A DNA stretch of 64,000 nt from Phormidium ambiguum IAM M-71 (GCF_001904725.1 NZ_MRCE01000018.1:1-64000), one strand, 5' to 3'. Positions 42,886-53,561 are shown, counted from the first letter of the stretch. Notes: a model not told the origin generated them from the sequence alone. Numbers and translations: made by a program.

Positions 42886-43332
42886 TTATGACCTTTTTAA
42901 ATGATTCACTAAAGCAATTAATCCCAGCCAATAACTTTGGGGGCCAAAACCACTAATCTGCCCAATTGATACTGGCGCAATATAAGAATGATGGCGAAAT
43001 TCTTCTCGTTTGTAAATGTTACTTAAATGAACCTCTACTGTTGGAATTGCTACAGCTGCGATCGCATCTCGAATCGCCACACTAGTATGAGTATAAGCAC
43101 CAGCATTTATTAATAAACCCTGATGTTGACCAATTGCAGCATGAATAGCATCAACCAAAGCACCTTCGTGATTAGACTGAAAAGGCGAAACTTGCACTTG
43201 TAGTGCTTCTGCTTCCCGTTCTAATAGCTGGTTAATTTCATCTAAAGTTACAGTCCCATAAACTCCCGGTTCTCGTTTTCCCAGGAGATTTAGATTGGGG
43301 CCGTGCAGTACCAATATACTAAGTTTTTCCAA
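42886..43332 (-). CDS. aroQ: 3-dehydroquinate dehydratase, type II
   Basis: 148 aa. Converts 3-dehydroquinate to 3-dehydroshikimate in the shikimate pathway. Type II marks: [19 protein letters not shown] (start, with the catalytic Tyr in the flexible lid), [14 protein letters not shown] (about 53-66), [16 protein letters not shown] (about 77-92) and [16 protein letters not shown] (about 102-117). The length fits the dodecameric family. It lies 21 bp after a 45-codon gene on the same strand. Confidence 0.96.
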   Translation of the reverse strand: MEKLSILVLHGPNLNLLGKREPGVYGTVTLDEINQLLEREAEALQVQVSPFQSNHEGALVDAIHAAIGQHQGLLINAGAYTHTSVAIRDAIAAVAIPTVEVHLSNIYKREEFRHHSYIAPVSIGQISGFGPQSYWLGLIALVNHLKRS

Positions 43333-43353
43333 ATGTCTAGACTTTGAGAATTA

Positions 43354-43491
43354 CTAGCGACGACGATATGGTTGATCTACTGGAATCGGAATCGGTTCCG
43401 GTTCTGGCTCTGCTTCAGGCCCTAGCACTAAATCCATAATTTTACGCGCCCATTCTTTCAATGTGTCCAGTAGTTGTTCTATAAAGTCCAT
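43354..43491 (-). CDS. Conserved-looking 45-aa protein upstream of aroQ
   Basis: A 45-codon frame starting at ATG 43491 and ending TAG at 43354-43356. It begins MDFIEQLLDTLKEWARKIMD, then an acidic Pro/Glu run (GPEAEPEPEPIPIPV) and ends YRRR. GAAGGAG lies 11 bases before the ATG, a strong ribosome-binding site. It sits 21 bp upstream of aroQ on the same strand. The short amphipathic helix plus Pro-Glu linker and basic tail looks protein-like. I cannot name it; conservation upstream of aroQ in other cyanobacteria would decide it. Confidence 0.68.
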   Translation of the reverse strand: MDFIEQLLDTLKEWARKIMDLVLGPEAEPEPEPIPIPVDQPYRRR

Positions 43492-43708
43492 TGAATCTAT
43501 GACTCCTTCGATACTATTTATGCTTTGGCTCAATGCCAGGGAAGAGGCGGTTTTAACTTTGTATTTATCTGCTCAAAACCAGATAACTTTCAGTATACAA
43601 CTATACCAAATGGCCGCTTACCGAATAAAAGTTCGGTAAACTCTGTTTCAAGCTGTTTCTTTCATGATAACCAAAATTTCAAATAGATTAAGCTTTATTA
43701 ATAATTTC

Positions 43709-44962
43709 TCAATTTGCGGACAAAATTTGCCGTCGTAGGTGGTCGAGAGCCGTACAAGCACTGATATGACGGATTAATGTACGGTCTTGCAGAGAATTTA
43801 AGCGATGCTCAAAGCTTTGCACGAAATTATTTAGCCCTGCTATCCCGATATAAACTAGACCGACAGGCTTGGTTTCAGTTCCCCCATTAGGGCCTGCAAT
43901 GCCAGTGATACTGATTCCCCAAGTAGTGCCAAGACGCGATCGCACGCCTACAGCCATTTGCTTAGCAACGGTAGCACTCACCGCCCCCTCTTGCGCCAAA
44001 TCTTCTGGACTCACATCCAACAGCGAAATTTTCACTTGATTATCGTAGGAAATCACCCCGCCCATAAAATAAGCGGAACTGCCAGAAACCGAAGTCAACA
44101 GACTGCCCAAACCGCCACCAGTGCATGATTCAGCCACAGAAAGAGTTTCTGCCCTTTTTTGTAACAATTGACCAACCACTGAAGCCAAAGAATCGTCATC
44201 AGCACCAAAGTAATTTAACCCAGCGATTTGGCGAATTTCCGCTTCTACTGGTTGAATTAAGCGATCGGCTTCTTGAGGAGATGCCGCTTTTGCAGAAACG
44301 CGCAACTTTACCTCTCCCTTACTAGCATAAGGAGCCACCGTTGGATTAGATAAATTGAGTAAATGGTCAACCTTTTCCGCCAAAGCAGATTCAGCTATTC
44401 CCCAAAATCTTAGAGTCCGACTGTAAATAATTTCCCTTCCCCAACCTTGGCTTTTGAGAAAAGGCACAGCAGTTTCCTGCCACATTTGCCGCATTTCCAA
44501 CGGCACACCAGGAAAAGTAAAAATAGTGAGATTTGGGCGGGGTTGCCAAATCATACCGGGTGCAGTACCCAAACGATTAGGTAAGATATCTGCACCTTGG
44601 GGAATTAAAGCTTGCTTGCGGTTACTAGGGGTCATTTCTCGACCCCGGCGAGCGTATTTTTGACTAATATCGGCAATAATTTCCGGTTTTTCCTCTAAAG
44701 GACTGCCGAAAAATTGGGCGATCGTTTCTGTAGTCAAATCATCAGGAGTTGGGCCTAAGCCGCCAGTGAAGATCAGGATTTGCGATCGATCGCTAGCGAT
44801 CGCTATTACTTGTTTTAACCGCTCTGGATTATCTCCCACAACTGTTTGGTAGTAATGAGGAATCCCCAAATCAGCCAACTGCTGCGCCAAAAACTGGGCA
44901 TTAGTATTTAAAATCTCGCCCAGTAACAACTCAGTTCCCACACAAATAATTTCCGCAGCCAT
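43709..44962 (-). CDS. cinA: CinA family competence/damage-inducible protein
   Basis: 417 aa. N-terminal molybdopterin-binding-like domain (AEIICVGTELLLGEILNTNAQFLAQQLADLGI..., IFTGGLGPTPDDLT) followed by the C-terminal CinA/NMN-amidase domain (LSVAESCTGGGLGSLLTSVSG, SYDNQVK, ITGIAGPNGGTETKPVGLVYIG). The full-length family form hydrolyses nicotinamide mononucleotide and ADP-ribose in known members. It starts 10 bp after the WecA/TagO-like gene ends, so it is likely cotranscribed with that gene. Confidence 0.95.
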   Translation of the reverse strand: MAAEIICVGTELLLGEILNTNAQFLAQQLADLGIPHYYQTVVGDNPERLKQVIAIASDRSQILIFTGGLGPTPDDLTTETIAQFFGSPLEEKPEIIADISQKYARRGREMTPSNRKQALIPQGADILPNRLGTAPGMIWQPRPNLTIFTFPGVPLEMRQMWQETAVPFLKSQGWGREIIYSRTLRFWGIAESALAEKVDHLLNLSNPTVAPYASKGEVKLRVSAKAASPQEADRLIQPVEAEIRQIAGLNYFGADDDSLASVVGQLLQKRAETLSVAESCTGGGLGSLLTSVSGSSAYFMGGVISYDNQVKISLLDVSPEDLAQEGAVSATVAKQMAVGVRSRLGTTWGISITGIAGPNGGTETKPVGLVYIGIAGLNNFVQSFEHRLNSLQDRTLIRHISACTALDHLRRQILSAN

Positions 44963-44972
44963 GCTTTTTGTT

Positions 44973-46049
44973 TCACCCTTCTTCCTTCTTCATTCTGGCG
45001 ACCTGTTGCCAAACTTTTACTGCTGGATAAATTAGCAGCAACGTCGCACCCAGAACATAAATTTTCCCAAACGGTATGCCAGCAAAAGCTAGTGCTAGAC
45101 TACCAGCCCAAATCGTCAAAGAATAGATAAATATCACCGTCATTCGGTGAGACAACCCAACTTCTAGTAACCGATGGTGTAAATGGCGCTTATCAGGTTT
45201 AAACGGCGACTTACCGCGACGTAAGCGATCGAGAATTACCGCCGACATATCCAAAATTGGCACCGCCAAAATCAAATAAGGCAGCACCACAGAAGTCACC
45301 GCCGTAGTTTTCACTAAGCCAATTACTCCCACGCCAGCCAAAGTAAAACCGACAAAATAAGCCCCCCCATCACCCATAAAAATCTGGGCTGGGTTAAAGT
45401 TATAGCGCAAAAAGCCGATCAATCCACCTGCGAGGGCGGCGGCAATCAATGCTGCGGCTGGTTGTCCCATAAATAGGCACACAATCAGCATTACTACTGC
45501 CGCAATTGCCGAAACACCAGCCGCTAATCCATCCAACCCATCAATCCAGTTGGTAGCATTTACCATGCCCACCAACCAGACCACAGTGATAATTAAGCTA
45601 ATCCAAGGCGGCAAATTCACCATTCCAATCAAAGGCATGGAGAGGAAAGCGATTTGCACGCCAGCTTTCCAAGCTAAACTAGCGACAATTACTTCTACCA
45701 ATAGCCGAGTAAAAGCAGATAAACCAAATAAGTCATCTGCCAAACCGATCAGGAAGAAAGCGATACCACCAAGGGTAACTCCCCAGATTTCATATTCTTC
45801 ACCTGGAGGTAGGATTGCGCCTTTTGCGTCTACAAAGCCTCCAGACCACCAAACGACTAGAAGCGCAATTAAAGTACCGATAAAGATGGAAACGCCACCT
45901 AAACGCACCATTGGTCGTTGGTGGACTTTACGTTTATCTGGCACGTCAAATAATCCGCTTTGCAGGCCAAATTTTTTGACAATTGGCGTAGTCCAAAGGA
46001 CAACACAAGCGGAGACTAGAAAGGCAATCAGATGGTACAAGTAAGGCAT
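44973..46049 (-). CDS. Undecaprenyl-phosphate sugar-1-phosphate transferase (WecA/TagO/MraY-like)
   Basis: 358 aa with about ten membrane helices. Polyprenyl-phosphate N-acetylhexosamine-1-phosphate transferase family: KRKVHQRPMVRLGGVSIFIG (about residues 40-59), NATNWIDGLDGLAAGVSAIA (about 165-184), FMGDGGAYFVGF (about 226-237), DMSAVILDRLRRGKSPFKPDKRHLHHRLLE (as a region, about 260-289, with the family HHRL/HH motif). Acceptor is undecaprenyl phosphate; the donor is probably UDP-GlcNAc, not resolved by sequence. It starts surface-glycan chains at the inner membrane. Ten bp upstream of cinA, 114 bp after glyA. Confidence 0.92.
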   Translation of the reverse strand: MPYLYHLIAFLVSACVVLWTTPIVKKFGLQSGLFDVPDKRKVHQRPMVRLGGVSIFIGTLIALLVVWWSGGFVDAKGAILPPGEEYEIWGVTLGGIAFFLIGLADDLFGLSAFTRLLVEVIVASLAWKAGVQIAFLSMPLIGMVNLPPWISLIITVVWLVGMVNATNWIDGLDGLAAGVSAIAAVVMLIVCLFMGQPAAALIAAALAGGLIGFLRYNFNPAQIFMGDGGAYFVGFTLAGVGVIGLVKTTAVTSVVLPYLILAVPILDMSAVILDRLRRGKSPFKPDKRHLHHRLLEVGLSHRMTVIFIYSLTIWAGSLALAFAGIPFGKIYVLGATLLLIYPAVKVWQQVARMKKEEG

Positions 46050-46163
46050 CTGAAATCAGTAGGAGTTCGACAAACAAGGGGTCAGGCAGAGTCTACTACA
46101 TTTCAGAGCTTCTCGGTTCGCGGGATTAGACCCCAAGGCAGAATTAGTCAAAGTTTTCTACCT

Positions 46164-47447
46164 TTAAACCATTGCTGGTACTGGAATCGAGAGATGAGGG
46201 TACAAGGGGAAGCGATCGCATAACGACGCTACCCGCAAGCGACAATGCTGAGCCATTGCTTCATCTTCTGGATTTAGCAATCGATCGGCAATTATATCGG
46301 CAATTTCTATGAATTCAGTAGTTCCCATTCCTCTTGTGGTCATCGCCGGGGAACCTAACCTCAGACCACTGGTAACAAAAGGCGACTCGGTATCAAACGG
46401 AACTGTATTTTTGTTAGCCGTAATATTTACACCACTAACTAACTGATCTGCACGCTTGCCAGTCATACCAATACTGCGTAAATCCACTAACATCAAGTGG
46501 TTATCTGTGCCACCAGAAACAATCTTAAAGCCTCGGTTCACTAATTGATTCGCCATCGCTTTGGCATTTTCAATTACTTGACCTGAATAAGTCTTAAATT
46601 CTGGTTTTAAAGCTTCTCCAAAAGCAACAGCTTTAGCCGAAATCACGTGCTCCAATGGGCCACCTTGAGTGCCTGGAAACACGGATTTATCCAACTGTTT
46701 ACCTAGTTCTGGGTCACGAGTCATAATTAAACCACCTCTGGGTCCCCGCAAAGTTTTGTGAGTGGTGGTGGTGACAACATCGCAATAAGGAATTGGATTA
46801 GGATGATGTCCGGTGACAACCAATCCAGCAATGTGAGCAATATCCGCGAGTAAATAAGCTCCCACAGCATCTGCAATTTCCCGGAACTTGTCAAATTCAA
46901 TAATTCGCGGATAAGCAGAATAACCGCAAATAATTAATTTCGGACGATGCTGTTTCGCTAAGTCTAAAATTCGATCGTAGTCTAACTGTTCAGTTTCCTG
47001 ACTTACGCCATAGTGTGAAACTTTAAACCATTTACCTGATACGTTAACTGGCGAACCATGAGTCAGGTGTCCCCCGTGAGACAAGTCCATCCCCATGATT
47101 GTGTCACCTGGTTGCAATAAGGACAGGAACACAGCAAAATTGGCTTGAGCGCCAGAGTGGGGTTGAACGTTAGCATGAGCAGCACCAAACAATTGTTTAG
47201 CGCGATCGATCGCAATTTGCTCAATTTCGTCGATATATTCACATCCACCGTAGTAACGCTTACCGGGTAAACCTTCAGCGTATTTATTGGTTAAAACGGA
47301 ACCTTGCGCCGCTAAAACCGCCGCCGAGGTAAAGTTTTCACTGGCGATTAATTCTAGGTGATCGCGTTGGCGCTGGAGTTCTTTTTGAATTAATTCTGCA
47401 ACCAAGGGATCGGTTTGGGCTAAAAATTCTAAGTTAGTTTGTGTCAC
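46164..47447 (-). CDS. glyA: Serine hydroxymethyltransferase
   Basis: 427 aa. PLP enzyme that interconverts serine and glycine with tetrahydrofolate; in cyanobacteria it supplies one-carbon units and links to photorespiration. Motifs: [10 protein letters not shown] (start region), [20 protein letters not shown] and [14 protein letters not shown], in which Lys231 binds PLP. The start is GTG at 47447 without a clear ribosome-binding site. Cluster glyA, WecA-like, cinA on the minus strand. Confidence 0.97.
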   Translation of the reverse strand: MTQTNLEFLAQTDPLVAELIQKELQRQRDHLELIASENFTSAAVLAAQGSVLTNKYAEGLPGKRYYGGCEYIDEIEQIAIDRAKQLFGAAHANVQPHSGAQANFAVFLSLLQPGDTIMGMDLSHGGHLTHGSPVNVSGKWFKVSHYGVSQETEQLDYDRILDLAKQHRPKLIICGYSAYPRIIEFDKFREIADAVGAYLLADIAHIAGLVVTGHHPNPIPYCDVVTTTTHKTLRGPRGGLIMTRDPELGKQLDKSVFPGTQGGPLEHVISAKAVAFGEALKPEFKTYSGQVIENAKAMANQLVNRGFKIVSGGTDNHLMLVDLRSIGMTGKRADQLVSGVNITANKNTVPFDTESPFVTSGLRLGSPAMTTRGMGTTEFIEIADIIADRLLNPEDEAMAQHCRLRVASLCDRFPLYPHLSIPVPAMV

Positions 47448-47687
47448 AAAACAAATTCCCGGACAATTTCAATATTGAATTCAAGGCGTACTCGATCATA
47501 ACGCCCTTTGATTAGCACTAAGACAGCTTTGGGTAATTCTTTGGAAAATTTACTAGTTTATTTTGTTAAATTTATGCTGCAACATATTAAGGTCTGTATG
47601 TTTTTACACTTTCCAGCAAAGCGCTTGACATAAAATAAATTCAGTGCAAATGGGGATCGCTGGAGTTGCCATATGCTAGTTATATTG

Positions 47688-47870
47688 ATGGAAGATCAAG
47701 TTATTGCTCCGCAAACAGTCTGTCAAAGCTGTTTACTAGCCGATCGCAGCGGTCAACCTCGCTGGAGAGGCGATCGCCTTTTTTGTGGTCATGTAGTTGG
47801 TAAGCTTTCCGAAAATCAACCCGATCAGTATGAGTGTCAAATGGGTTTTCGGGTGGCAAATATTCAGTAA
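47688..47870 (+). CDS. Small Cys-rich, probably zinc-binding protein
   Basis: 60 aa from ATG 47688 (MEDQVIAPQTVCQSCLLAD); the frame extends five codons upstream but this start fits better. CQSC and later CGHVVG...YECQMG suggest a CxxC...C/H...C zinc site. Soluble and small; I recall such proteins in cyanobacterial genomes but not a named family. Single gene; a heptamer repeat tract starts right after its TAA. Confidence 0.65.
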   Translation: MEDQVIAPQTVCQSCLLADRSGQPRWRGDRLFCGHVVGKLSENQPDQYECQMGFRVANIQ

Positions 47871-47872
47871 GT

Positions 47873-47906
47873 ACTGGGGACTGGGGACTGGGGACTGGGG
47901 ACTGGG
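47873..47906. repeat. (ACTGGGG)n heptamer tandem repeat
   Basis: Five units of ACTGGGG (last partial), starting two bases after the previous stop codon. STRR type. The same kind of heptamer phase occurs at 27283, 62398 and, as an octamer, 60824. Confidence 0.9.
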
Positions 47907-48038
47907 AGAGTTTTGAGTGAAGAAGTTTTCTTGCCCCTGTGTCTTGCTGCTTCCCTGTTGGCAGGTCATCTCAGCTTTGATATGGGTATCTGCGCTATCC
48001 TGAACTTATATGCACGTTTAGCGCAGGAGAATTCACTG

Positions 48039-48536
48039 ATGAGTTGGCGGGGAACTACGACAGTTGGAGATCGCATTTTTGCTAGTTTACCCTATCTTTT
48101 ACCACTGATGGATGGTTTAAGTTTTAGCGGCCCTTTTTTTAGTCAATTTCCTAGCTTAAGCATACTTATTGTGCCACTGCTACCGTTGTTGCAAATCTAC
48201 GGAATAATCAACAGTTCTTTATTTGGTTTTGGTGGATTAATTCTGTTTTTAGCATTGTATTTTTTGGTGGTGAGGAACGAAAACATTGCTCATTTTATTC
48301 GATTTAACACCCTGCAAGCAATTCTCATTGGAATTGTACTATCCTTGTGCAGTTTAATTCTGGGGTACATTTTAGCTCCTGTTTTAGGTACGACTTCCTT
48401 TGTCATGCAAACTCTAATGACCACGATATTTTTAGGAGTAGTTGCAGCATTTTTCTACTCTGTAATCCAATCCTTGATGGGACGCTATGCTGAGATTCCG
48501 ACAATTTCCGAAGCCGTTTATATGCAAATTCGTTAG
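48039..48536 (+). CDS. Tic20 family membrane protein
   Basis: 165 aa from ATG 48039, supported by AGGAGA at 48025-48030 (eight-base spacing); the frame is open 42 codons further upstream but without a ribosome-binding site. Four hydrophobic helices (about 18-38, 50-78, 95-120, 130-155) and the family segments DRIFASLPYLLPL, FFSQFP, HFIRFNTLQAILIGI. The cyanobacterial homologues are related to the plastid import-channel protein Tic20; their own role is unclear. Its stop codon overlaps the end of the convergent FAH gene by 4 bp. Confidence 0.85.
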   Translation: MSWRGTTTVGDRIFASLPYLLPLMDGLSFSGPFFSQFPSLSILIVPLLPLLQIYGIINSSLFGFGGLILFLALYFLVVRNENIAHFIRFNTLQAILIGIVLSLCSLILGYILAPVLGTTSFVMQTLMTTIFLGVVAAFFYSVIQSLMGRYAEIPTISEAVYMQIR

Positions 48537-49351
48537 TCGTTTTTTTTGCTTTCAAAAACATTGCTGGAATTTACTACAGGTCTTGAGATTACCGTGTTAG
48601 TTAAGTAACCAATTCCTTCAATTTCTACACGCACTCGATCGCCTATTTGTAAAGACCCAATTCCGGCTGGAGTACCCGTTAAAACTACATCTCCAGGTAA
48701 TAAAGTCATGATTTGAGAAATATAAGATACCAGTTGCTCGGGACTAAAAACCATTTCCTCCACAGAAGCCGATTGTACAGGCTGTGGGTCATCATTGATA
48801 AAGGTTTGCAACCGCGCACCTGGAGTCAATTCTCGCACAATCCAAGGGCCTAGAGGACAAAAGGTATCAAATCCTTTGGCTCTAGTCCATTGATTGTCTC
48901 TTTTTTGTAAATCCCTAGCCGTGACATCGTTAGCTATTGTGTAACCCCAGATTTTTGATTGTGCTTGTTGTGGGGTGCAATCGATAGTGCGATCGCCAAT
49001 AATTAAAGCTAACTCCCCTTCATAATCCATCCTTTGCGTTTGCGGCGGATACCAAATCTCTGTTTCCGTCGGAATAACAGCTGTTGAAGGTTTAAGAAAC
49101 AACAGCGGCTCTTTCGGAACTTCTGACTCCATTTCAGCTGCGTGCTTCACATAATTTTTTCCCACCGCCACCACTTTTGAAGGCGCACAAGGAGCCAAAA
49201 GCTGATAACCATCAGGACTTAACTCAGTATCAGTTGGTTGACCTTGTAACCAAGGCGGTGCATCAAGAACAATTACACTACGGTTTAATTGCAATAAGCC
49301 GTAGTAAATCTGTCCTCTCGGAGTTTGAACACGGACGTAGCGTTTTGCCAT
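48533..49351 (-). CDS. Fumarylacetoacetate hydrolase family protein
   Basis: 272 aa from ATG 49351; 12 more codons are open upstream but are not family-like. FAH-fold signatures: APCAPSKVVAVGKNYVKHAAEM (middle start), RMDYEGELALIIG (metal-binding Glu residues), NDVTARDLQKRDNQWTRAKGFDTFCPLGP (as a region), and VVLTGTPAGIGSLQIGDRVRVEIEGIG near the end. Members hydrolyse or decarboxylate acylpyruvates and related keto acids; the substrate is not predictable by sequence. Convergent with the Tic20-type gene. Confidence 0.9.
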   Translation of the reverse strand: MAKRYVRVQTPRGQIYYGLLQLNRSVIVLDAPPWLQGQPTDTELSPDGYQLLAPCAPSKVVAVGKNYVKHAAEMESEVPKEPLLFLKPSTAVIPTETEIWYPPQTQRMDYEGELALIIGDRTIDCTPQQAQSKIWGYTIANDVTARDLQKRDNQWTRAKGFDTFCPLGPWIVRELTPGARLQTFINDDPQPVQSASVEEMVFSPEQLVSYISQIMTLLPGDVVLTGTPAGIGSLQIGDRVRVEIEGIGYLTNTVISRPVVNSSNVFESKKND

Positions 49352-49814
49352 AACGATGACAGATATCCTCAGAAATTCACAACTCAAAAGTCATTAGGCA
49401 AAAGTTTCAAGTCTCAGAACGGTTATTTTCTAATTACTTTTACCTTTTGCTTTTGTGCAGGGTAGCACCTAAACAGATAATTATTGACTATTTTTTCACA
49501 ACAATCTGAAGTGGACTTAAACAAAGCAGGGAAAAAGCTTTCTTTAATAATCCGCAAAAACCATCTCCTTAGCTTGTTTAAGTACCAATATCAGCTAATA
49601 AACTAGATTTTGACCCCGCTAAGTCTGATTTTGCCAGGTAAAAGTCAAAATCAGCTAAATTTCCCAAGATTATACTTTATTGCCCTTTCGTTATCATCAA
49701 TCACTCTAAAATTTTGTAACAAAAACTACAATTTTATTATTTTTTCCAAAATCTCAGGTTAGTCTACGGATAGATACATAGTTCGCAGAAATACATTATT
49801 AAGGATAAATACTT
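49352..49814. other. 463-bp region upstream of gdhA
   Basis: No gene seen. It contains a 9-bp perfect inverted repeat (CTGATTTTG 49625-49633 / CAAAATCAG 49646-49654, 12-nt loop) and an NtcA-type word GTA-N8-TAC at 49716-49729. The promoter of gdhA should lie in its right half. Confidence 0.5.
49716..49729 (+). promoter_or_regulatory. Possible NtcA box upstream of gdhA
   Basis: GTAACAAAAACTAC fits GTA-N8-TAC. The downstream -10 spacing is imperfect: TAGTCT at 49760-49765 is 30 bp away, whereas NtcA-activated promoters usually show about 22. The sequence is 86 bp upstream of the gdhA start. It is short enough to occur by chance. Confidence 0.3.
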
Positions 49815-51104
49815 ATGGTTTCCTCATCATTACGACCCTTAGAAGCTCCTACTCCGGCTCACATCTGTCCCTTTGACCAAGCTTGCAGCTACTTAGAGCA
49901 AGCAGCAAAAGAGTTACATTTAGATCCTGGTTTGTTAGAAATTTTAAGCCATCCACGCAAAGTAGTCACAGTTTCCATTCCTGTGAAACTTGATAACGGT
50001 CAAGTGGAAGTATTAGCAGGACATCGAGTACAACATTGTGATGTTTTGGGGCCATACAAAGGCGGGACTCGCTACCATCCAGATGTCACATTGAGGGAAG
50101 TATCAGCTTTAGCAATGCTGATGACTTGGAAATGCGCTTTAGTCGGTATTCCTTATGGTGGTGCTAAAGGTGGCATTGCTCTTGACCCAGCACGCTACAG
50201 CGTTGGTGAATTAGAAAGAATTACGCGGCGTTATACTAGCGAATTAATTAAAGATATCGGCCCTTCAATTGACATTCCCGCACCCGATGTCGGTACATCA
50301 GCACGGGAAATGGCATGGATGATGGATACCTACTCAATGAATGTTGGTCACGCAGTTCCCGGAGTAGTTACAGGTAAACCTATTTCCATTGGCGGTTCTA
50401 GAGGTCGGGAAATGGCAACCGGACGGGGCGTAATGATTATTGTCCGGGAAGCAATGACCGAACGGAAAAGAAGCTTAGCGGGAGCAACAGTAGTTATTCA
50501 AGGTTTTGGTAATGTGGGTGGTGCCGCAGCAGTGTTGCTGCATGAAGCAGGTGCAAAAGTAATTGCCGTTTCTGATGCTACTGGCGGAGTTTTTGATCCT
50601 GAAGGTTTGGATATTCCGGCATTAAAAGCTTATGCTCTACAAAATCATCGCAGTGTAATTGGTTTTCCGGGAGCAAAAGCGGTTACTAATGCGGAATTAT
50701 TAGCCCTACCTTGTGATGTGTTAATTCCAGCAGCTTTAGAAAACCAAATTACTGAAGAAAACGTCCATGAAGTGCAAGCAGAAATTGTCGTAGAAGCTGC
50801 AAATGGCCCTGTAACTTTAGTAGCAGATAGAGCGTTAGAAAATCGTGGCGTAACTGTACTACCAGATATTTTAGCTAATGCTGGTGGCGTGGTAGTTAGC
50901 TATTTGGAATGGGTACAAGGACTTTCTTACGTTTTTTGGGATGAAGAAAGGGTGAACAAAGAAATGGAAAATTTGATGGTTCATGCTTATCATCGCGTGA
51001 TTCAAGAGTCCAAAGAACGCCAAGTTCCTCTGCGAGTTGCAGCTTATACTTTAGGTGTAGGTCGTGTAGCTCAAGCTTTAGCAGATAGAGGTTTGTATCC
51101 TTAA
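49815..51104 (+). CDS. gdhA: Glutamate dehydrogenase (Glu/Leu/Phe/Val family)
   Basis: 429 aa. Interconverts 2-oxoglutarate plus ammonia and glutamate with NAD(P)H; in cyanobacteria it supports nitrogen assimilation beside the GS-GOGAT route. Motifs: GPYKGGTRYHPDVTLREVSALAMLMTWKCALVGIPYGGAKGGI (as a region, catalytic Lys and Asp) and the dinucleotide fold VVIQGFGNVGGAAAVLLHEAG (about 222-242). AAGGA lies nine bases before the ATG. A strong terminator follows. Confidence 0.95.
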   Translation: MVSSSLRPLEAPTPAHICPFDQACSYLEQAAKELHLDPGLLEILSHPRKVVTVSIPVKLDNGQVEVLAGHRVQHCDVLGPYKGGTRYHPDVTLREVSALAMLMTWKCALVGIPYGGAKGGIALDPARYSVGELERITRRYTSELIKDIGPSIDIPAPDVGTSAREMAWMMDTYSMNVGHAVPGVVTGKPISIGGSRGREMATGRGVMIIVREAMTERKRSLAGATVVIQGFGNVGGAAAVLLHEAGAKVIAVSDATGGVFDPEGLDIPALKAYALQNHRSVIGFPGAKAVTNAELLALPCDVLIPAALENQITEENVHEVQAEIVVEAANGPVTLVADRALENRGVTVLPDILANAGGVVVSYLEWVQGLSYVFWDEERVNKEMENLMVHAYHRVIQESKERQVPLRVAAYTLGVGRVAQALADRGLYP

Positions 51105-51150
51105 AAATTGCCAGTTTTTTGAGTTTCAGATTTAAGTGAATGAGTTACTA

Positions 51151-51191
51151 CGATCGCACTTTTTTATTTTTGAAGGTGCGATCGTTTTTTT
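51151..51191 (+). terminator. Rho-independent terminator after gdhA
   Basis: CGATCGCAC (51151-51159) pairs with GTGCGATCG (51176-51184), a 9-bp stem with a 16-nt T-rich loop, followed by seven T (51185-51191). The stem contains a HIP1-like core. Confidence 0.85.
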
Positions 51192-51293
51192 ATCTCAAAT
51201 TCTGTACTTTAATTACCCTTTTTCAACATTTTATAAATTTTTCCTAACGTACCCTAACTCACCACCAATCCAAGGTGATACAATCGACATCCA

Positions 51294-52774
<1,481 letters not shown>

Positions 52775-52785
52775 AATTAAAGTAG

Positions 52786-52803
52786 GGTGGGAAAAATCCC
52801 ACC
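52786..52803 (+). terminator. Hairpin after thiC
   Basis: GGTGGGA (52786-52792) / TCCCACC (52797-52803) with loop AAAA, followed by TGAATATTTT. It starts 11 bp after the thiC stop. The T-tract is weak, so transcription may partly continue into the next gene. Confidence 0.5.
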
Positions 52804-52829
52804 TGAATATTTTACCTTGGTAAACAGCA

Positions 52830-53321
52830 ATGGATTTACAAGCAAAAATTAAGGTTACTCCCAATTGTGCTGTATTTACTCGCAATTATCAGCAACACCT
52901 TGAAGATGCGATCAAGAAAAATCCTCGGCAACCTATTACCTTTCGTTCTTATTTAAAATGGACATCAGCTGAATTAGCAGTAAAAACTCACGGTTTTTGT
53001 AAAATTTACTTTGTACCCGGTGAGGAAAAACTAGTTCAATATGAAGCTATTTTAGAAGAAGTATTATTAGAACCGCAAGCAGATAACCCTAAAACCGAAG
53101 AGTTACTTGCTAACTGTTTAGAATCTACGCAGGAAGAAGGTTTATGGGAAAAAGAGGACGGAGAAGTAGGTGTTCAAACTCTTTATGTGATTTCCCATTG
53201 TCGGAAATTGACCTCGCCTTTTATGCAAACCGAGTTAATAAAACTTTCAGATGAGCGTCCGATAGATGAAAATTTTATTCGTAGTTATGCGTTAGTTTAC
53301 GAGTGGAATAAATCCAATTAA
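52830..53321 (+). CDS. Hypothetical protein downstream of thiC
   Basis: 163 aa, soluble, mixed alpha/beta, with no signal peptide. It has ITFRSYLKWTSAELAVKTHG, KIYFVPGEEKLVQYEAILEE, and LADNPK...EELLANCLEST, with a C-terminal ending DENFIRSYALVYEWNKSN. I do not recognise the family. Its position 55 bp after thiC suggests coexpression, though it may not take part in thiamine synthesis. Confidence 0.6.
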   Translation: MDLQAKIKVTPNCAVFTRNYQQHLEDAIKKNPRQPITFRSYLKWTSAELAVKTHGFCKIYFVPGEEKLVQYEAILEEVLLEPQADNPKTEELLANCLESTQEEGLWEKEDGEVGVQTLYVISHCRKLTSPFMQTELIKLSDERPIDENFIRSYALVYEWNKSN

Positions 53322-53343
53322 TTCACATCCATTAAAAACTAAA

Positions 53344-53561
53344 GTCATTGGTCATTAGTTATTACAACACCACCAAAAATCTAGAAGAACATCTGTGTTC
53401 ATCTGTGTTCATCTGTGGACATCTGTGGTAAAAAACAAATTTATGCACTCCACCAAAAATCTAGAAGAACATCTGCGTTCATCTGCGTTTATCTGCGTTC
53501 AAAAAACGATCGCAAACTCTCACCACAAATCTAATACTAATGACCAATGACCAATAACTAA
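53344..53561. repeat. Repeat island: inverted heptamers around two 26-bp direct repeats
   Basis: The outer ends carry heptamers GTCATTG/GTCATTA/GTTATTA (53344-53364) and, inverted, TGACCAA/TGACCAA/TAACTAA (53541-53561). Inside, a 26-bp direct repeat (CCACCAAAAATCTAGAAGAA plus CATCTG) occurs at 53370-53395 and 53450-53475, exactly 80 bp apart, each followed by 10-bp ATCTG(T/C)GTTC-type units. The pyrE stop codon lies at the right end. Not CRISPR: no spacers or conserved palindromic unit. Confidence 0.75.

Noticed and set aside
45550-46044. 164-codon frame antisense to the WecA/TagO-like gene
   Set aside because: It opposes a clearly conserved membrane protein gene; it is an antisense shadow with low-complexity composition.
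46032-46223. 63-codon frame between the WecA-like gene and glyA
   Set aside because: It overlaps ends of two conserved genes on the opposite strand; no ribosome-binding site.
53370-53475. Direct repeats as a possible CRISPR array
   Set aside because: Only two copies, short internal decamers, no unique spacers and no cas genes.
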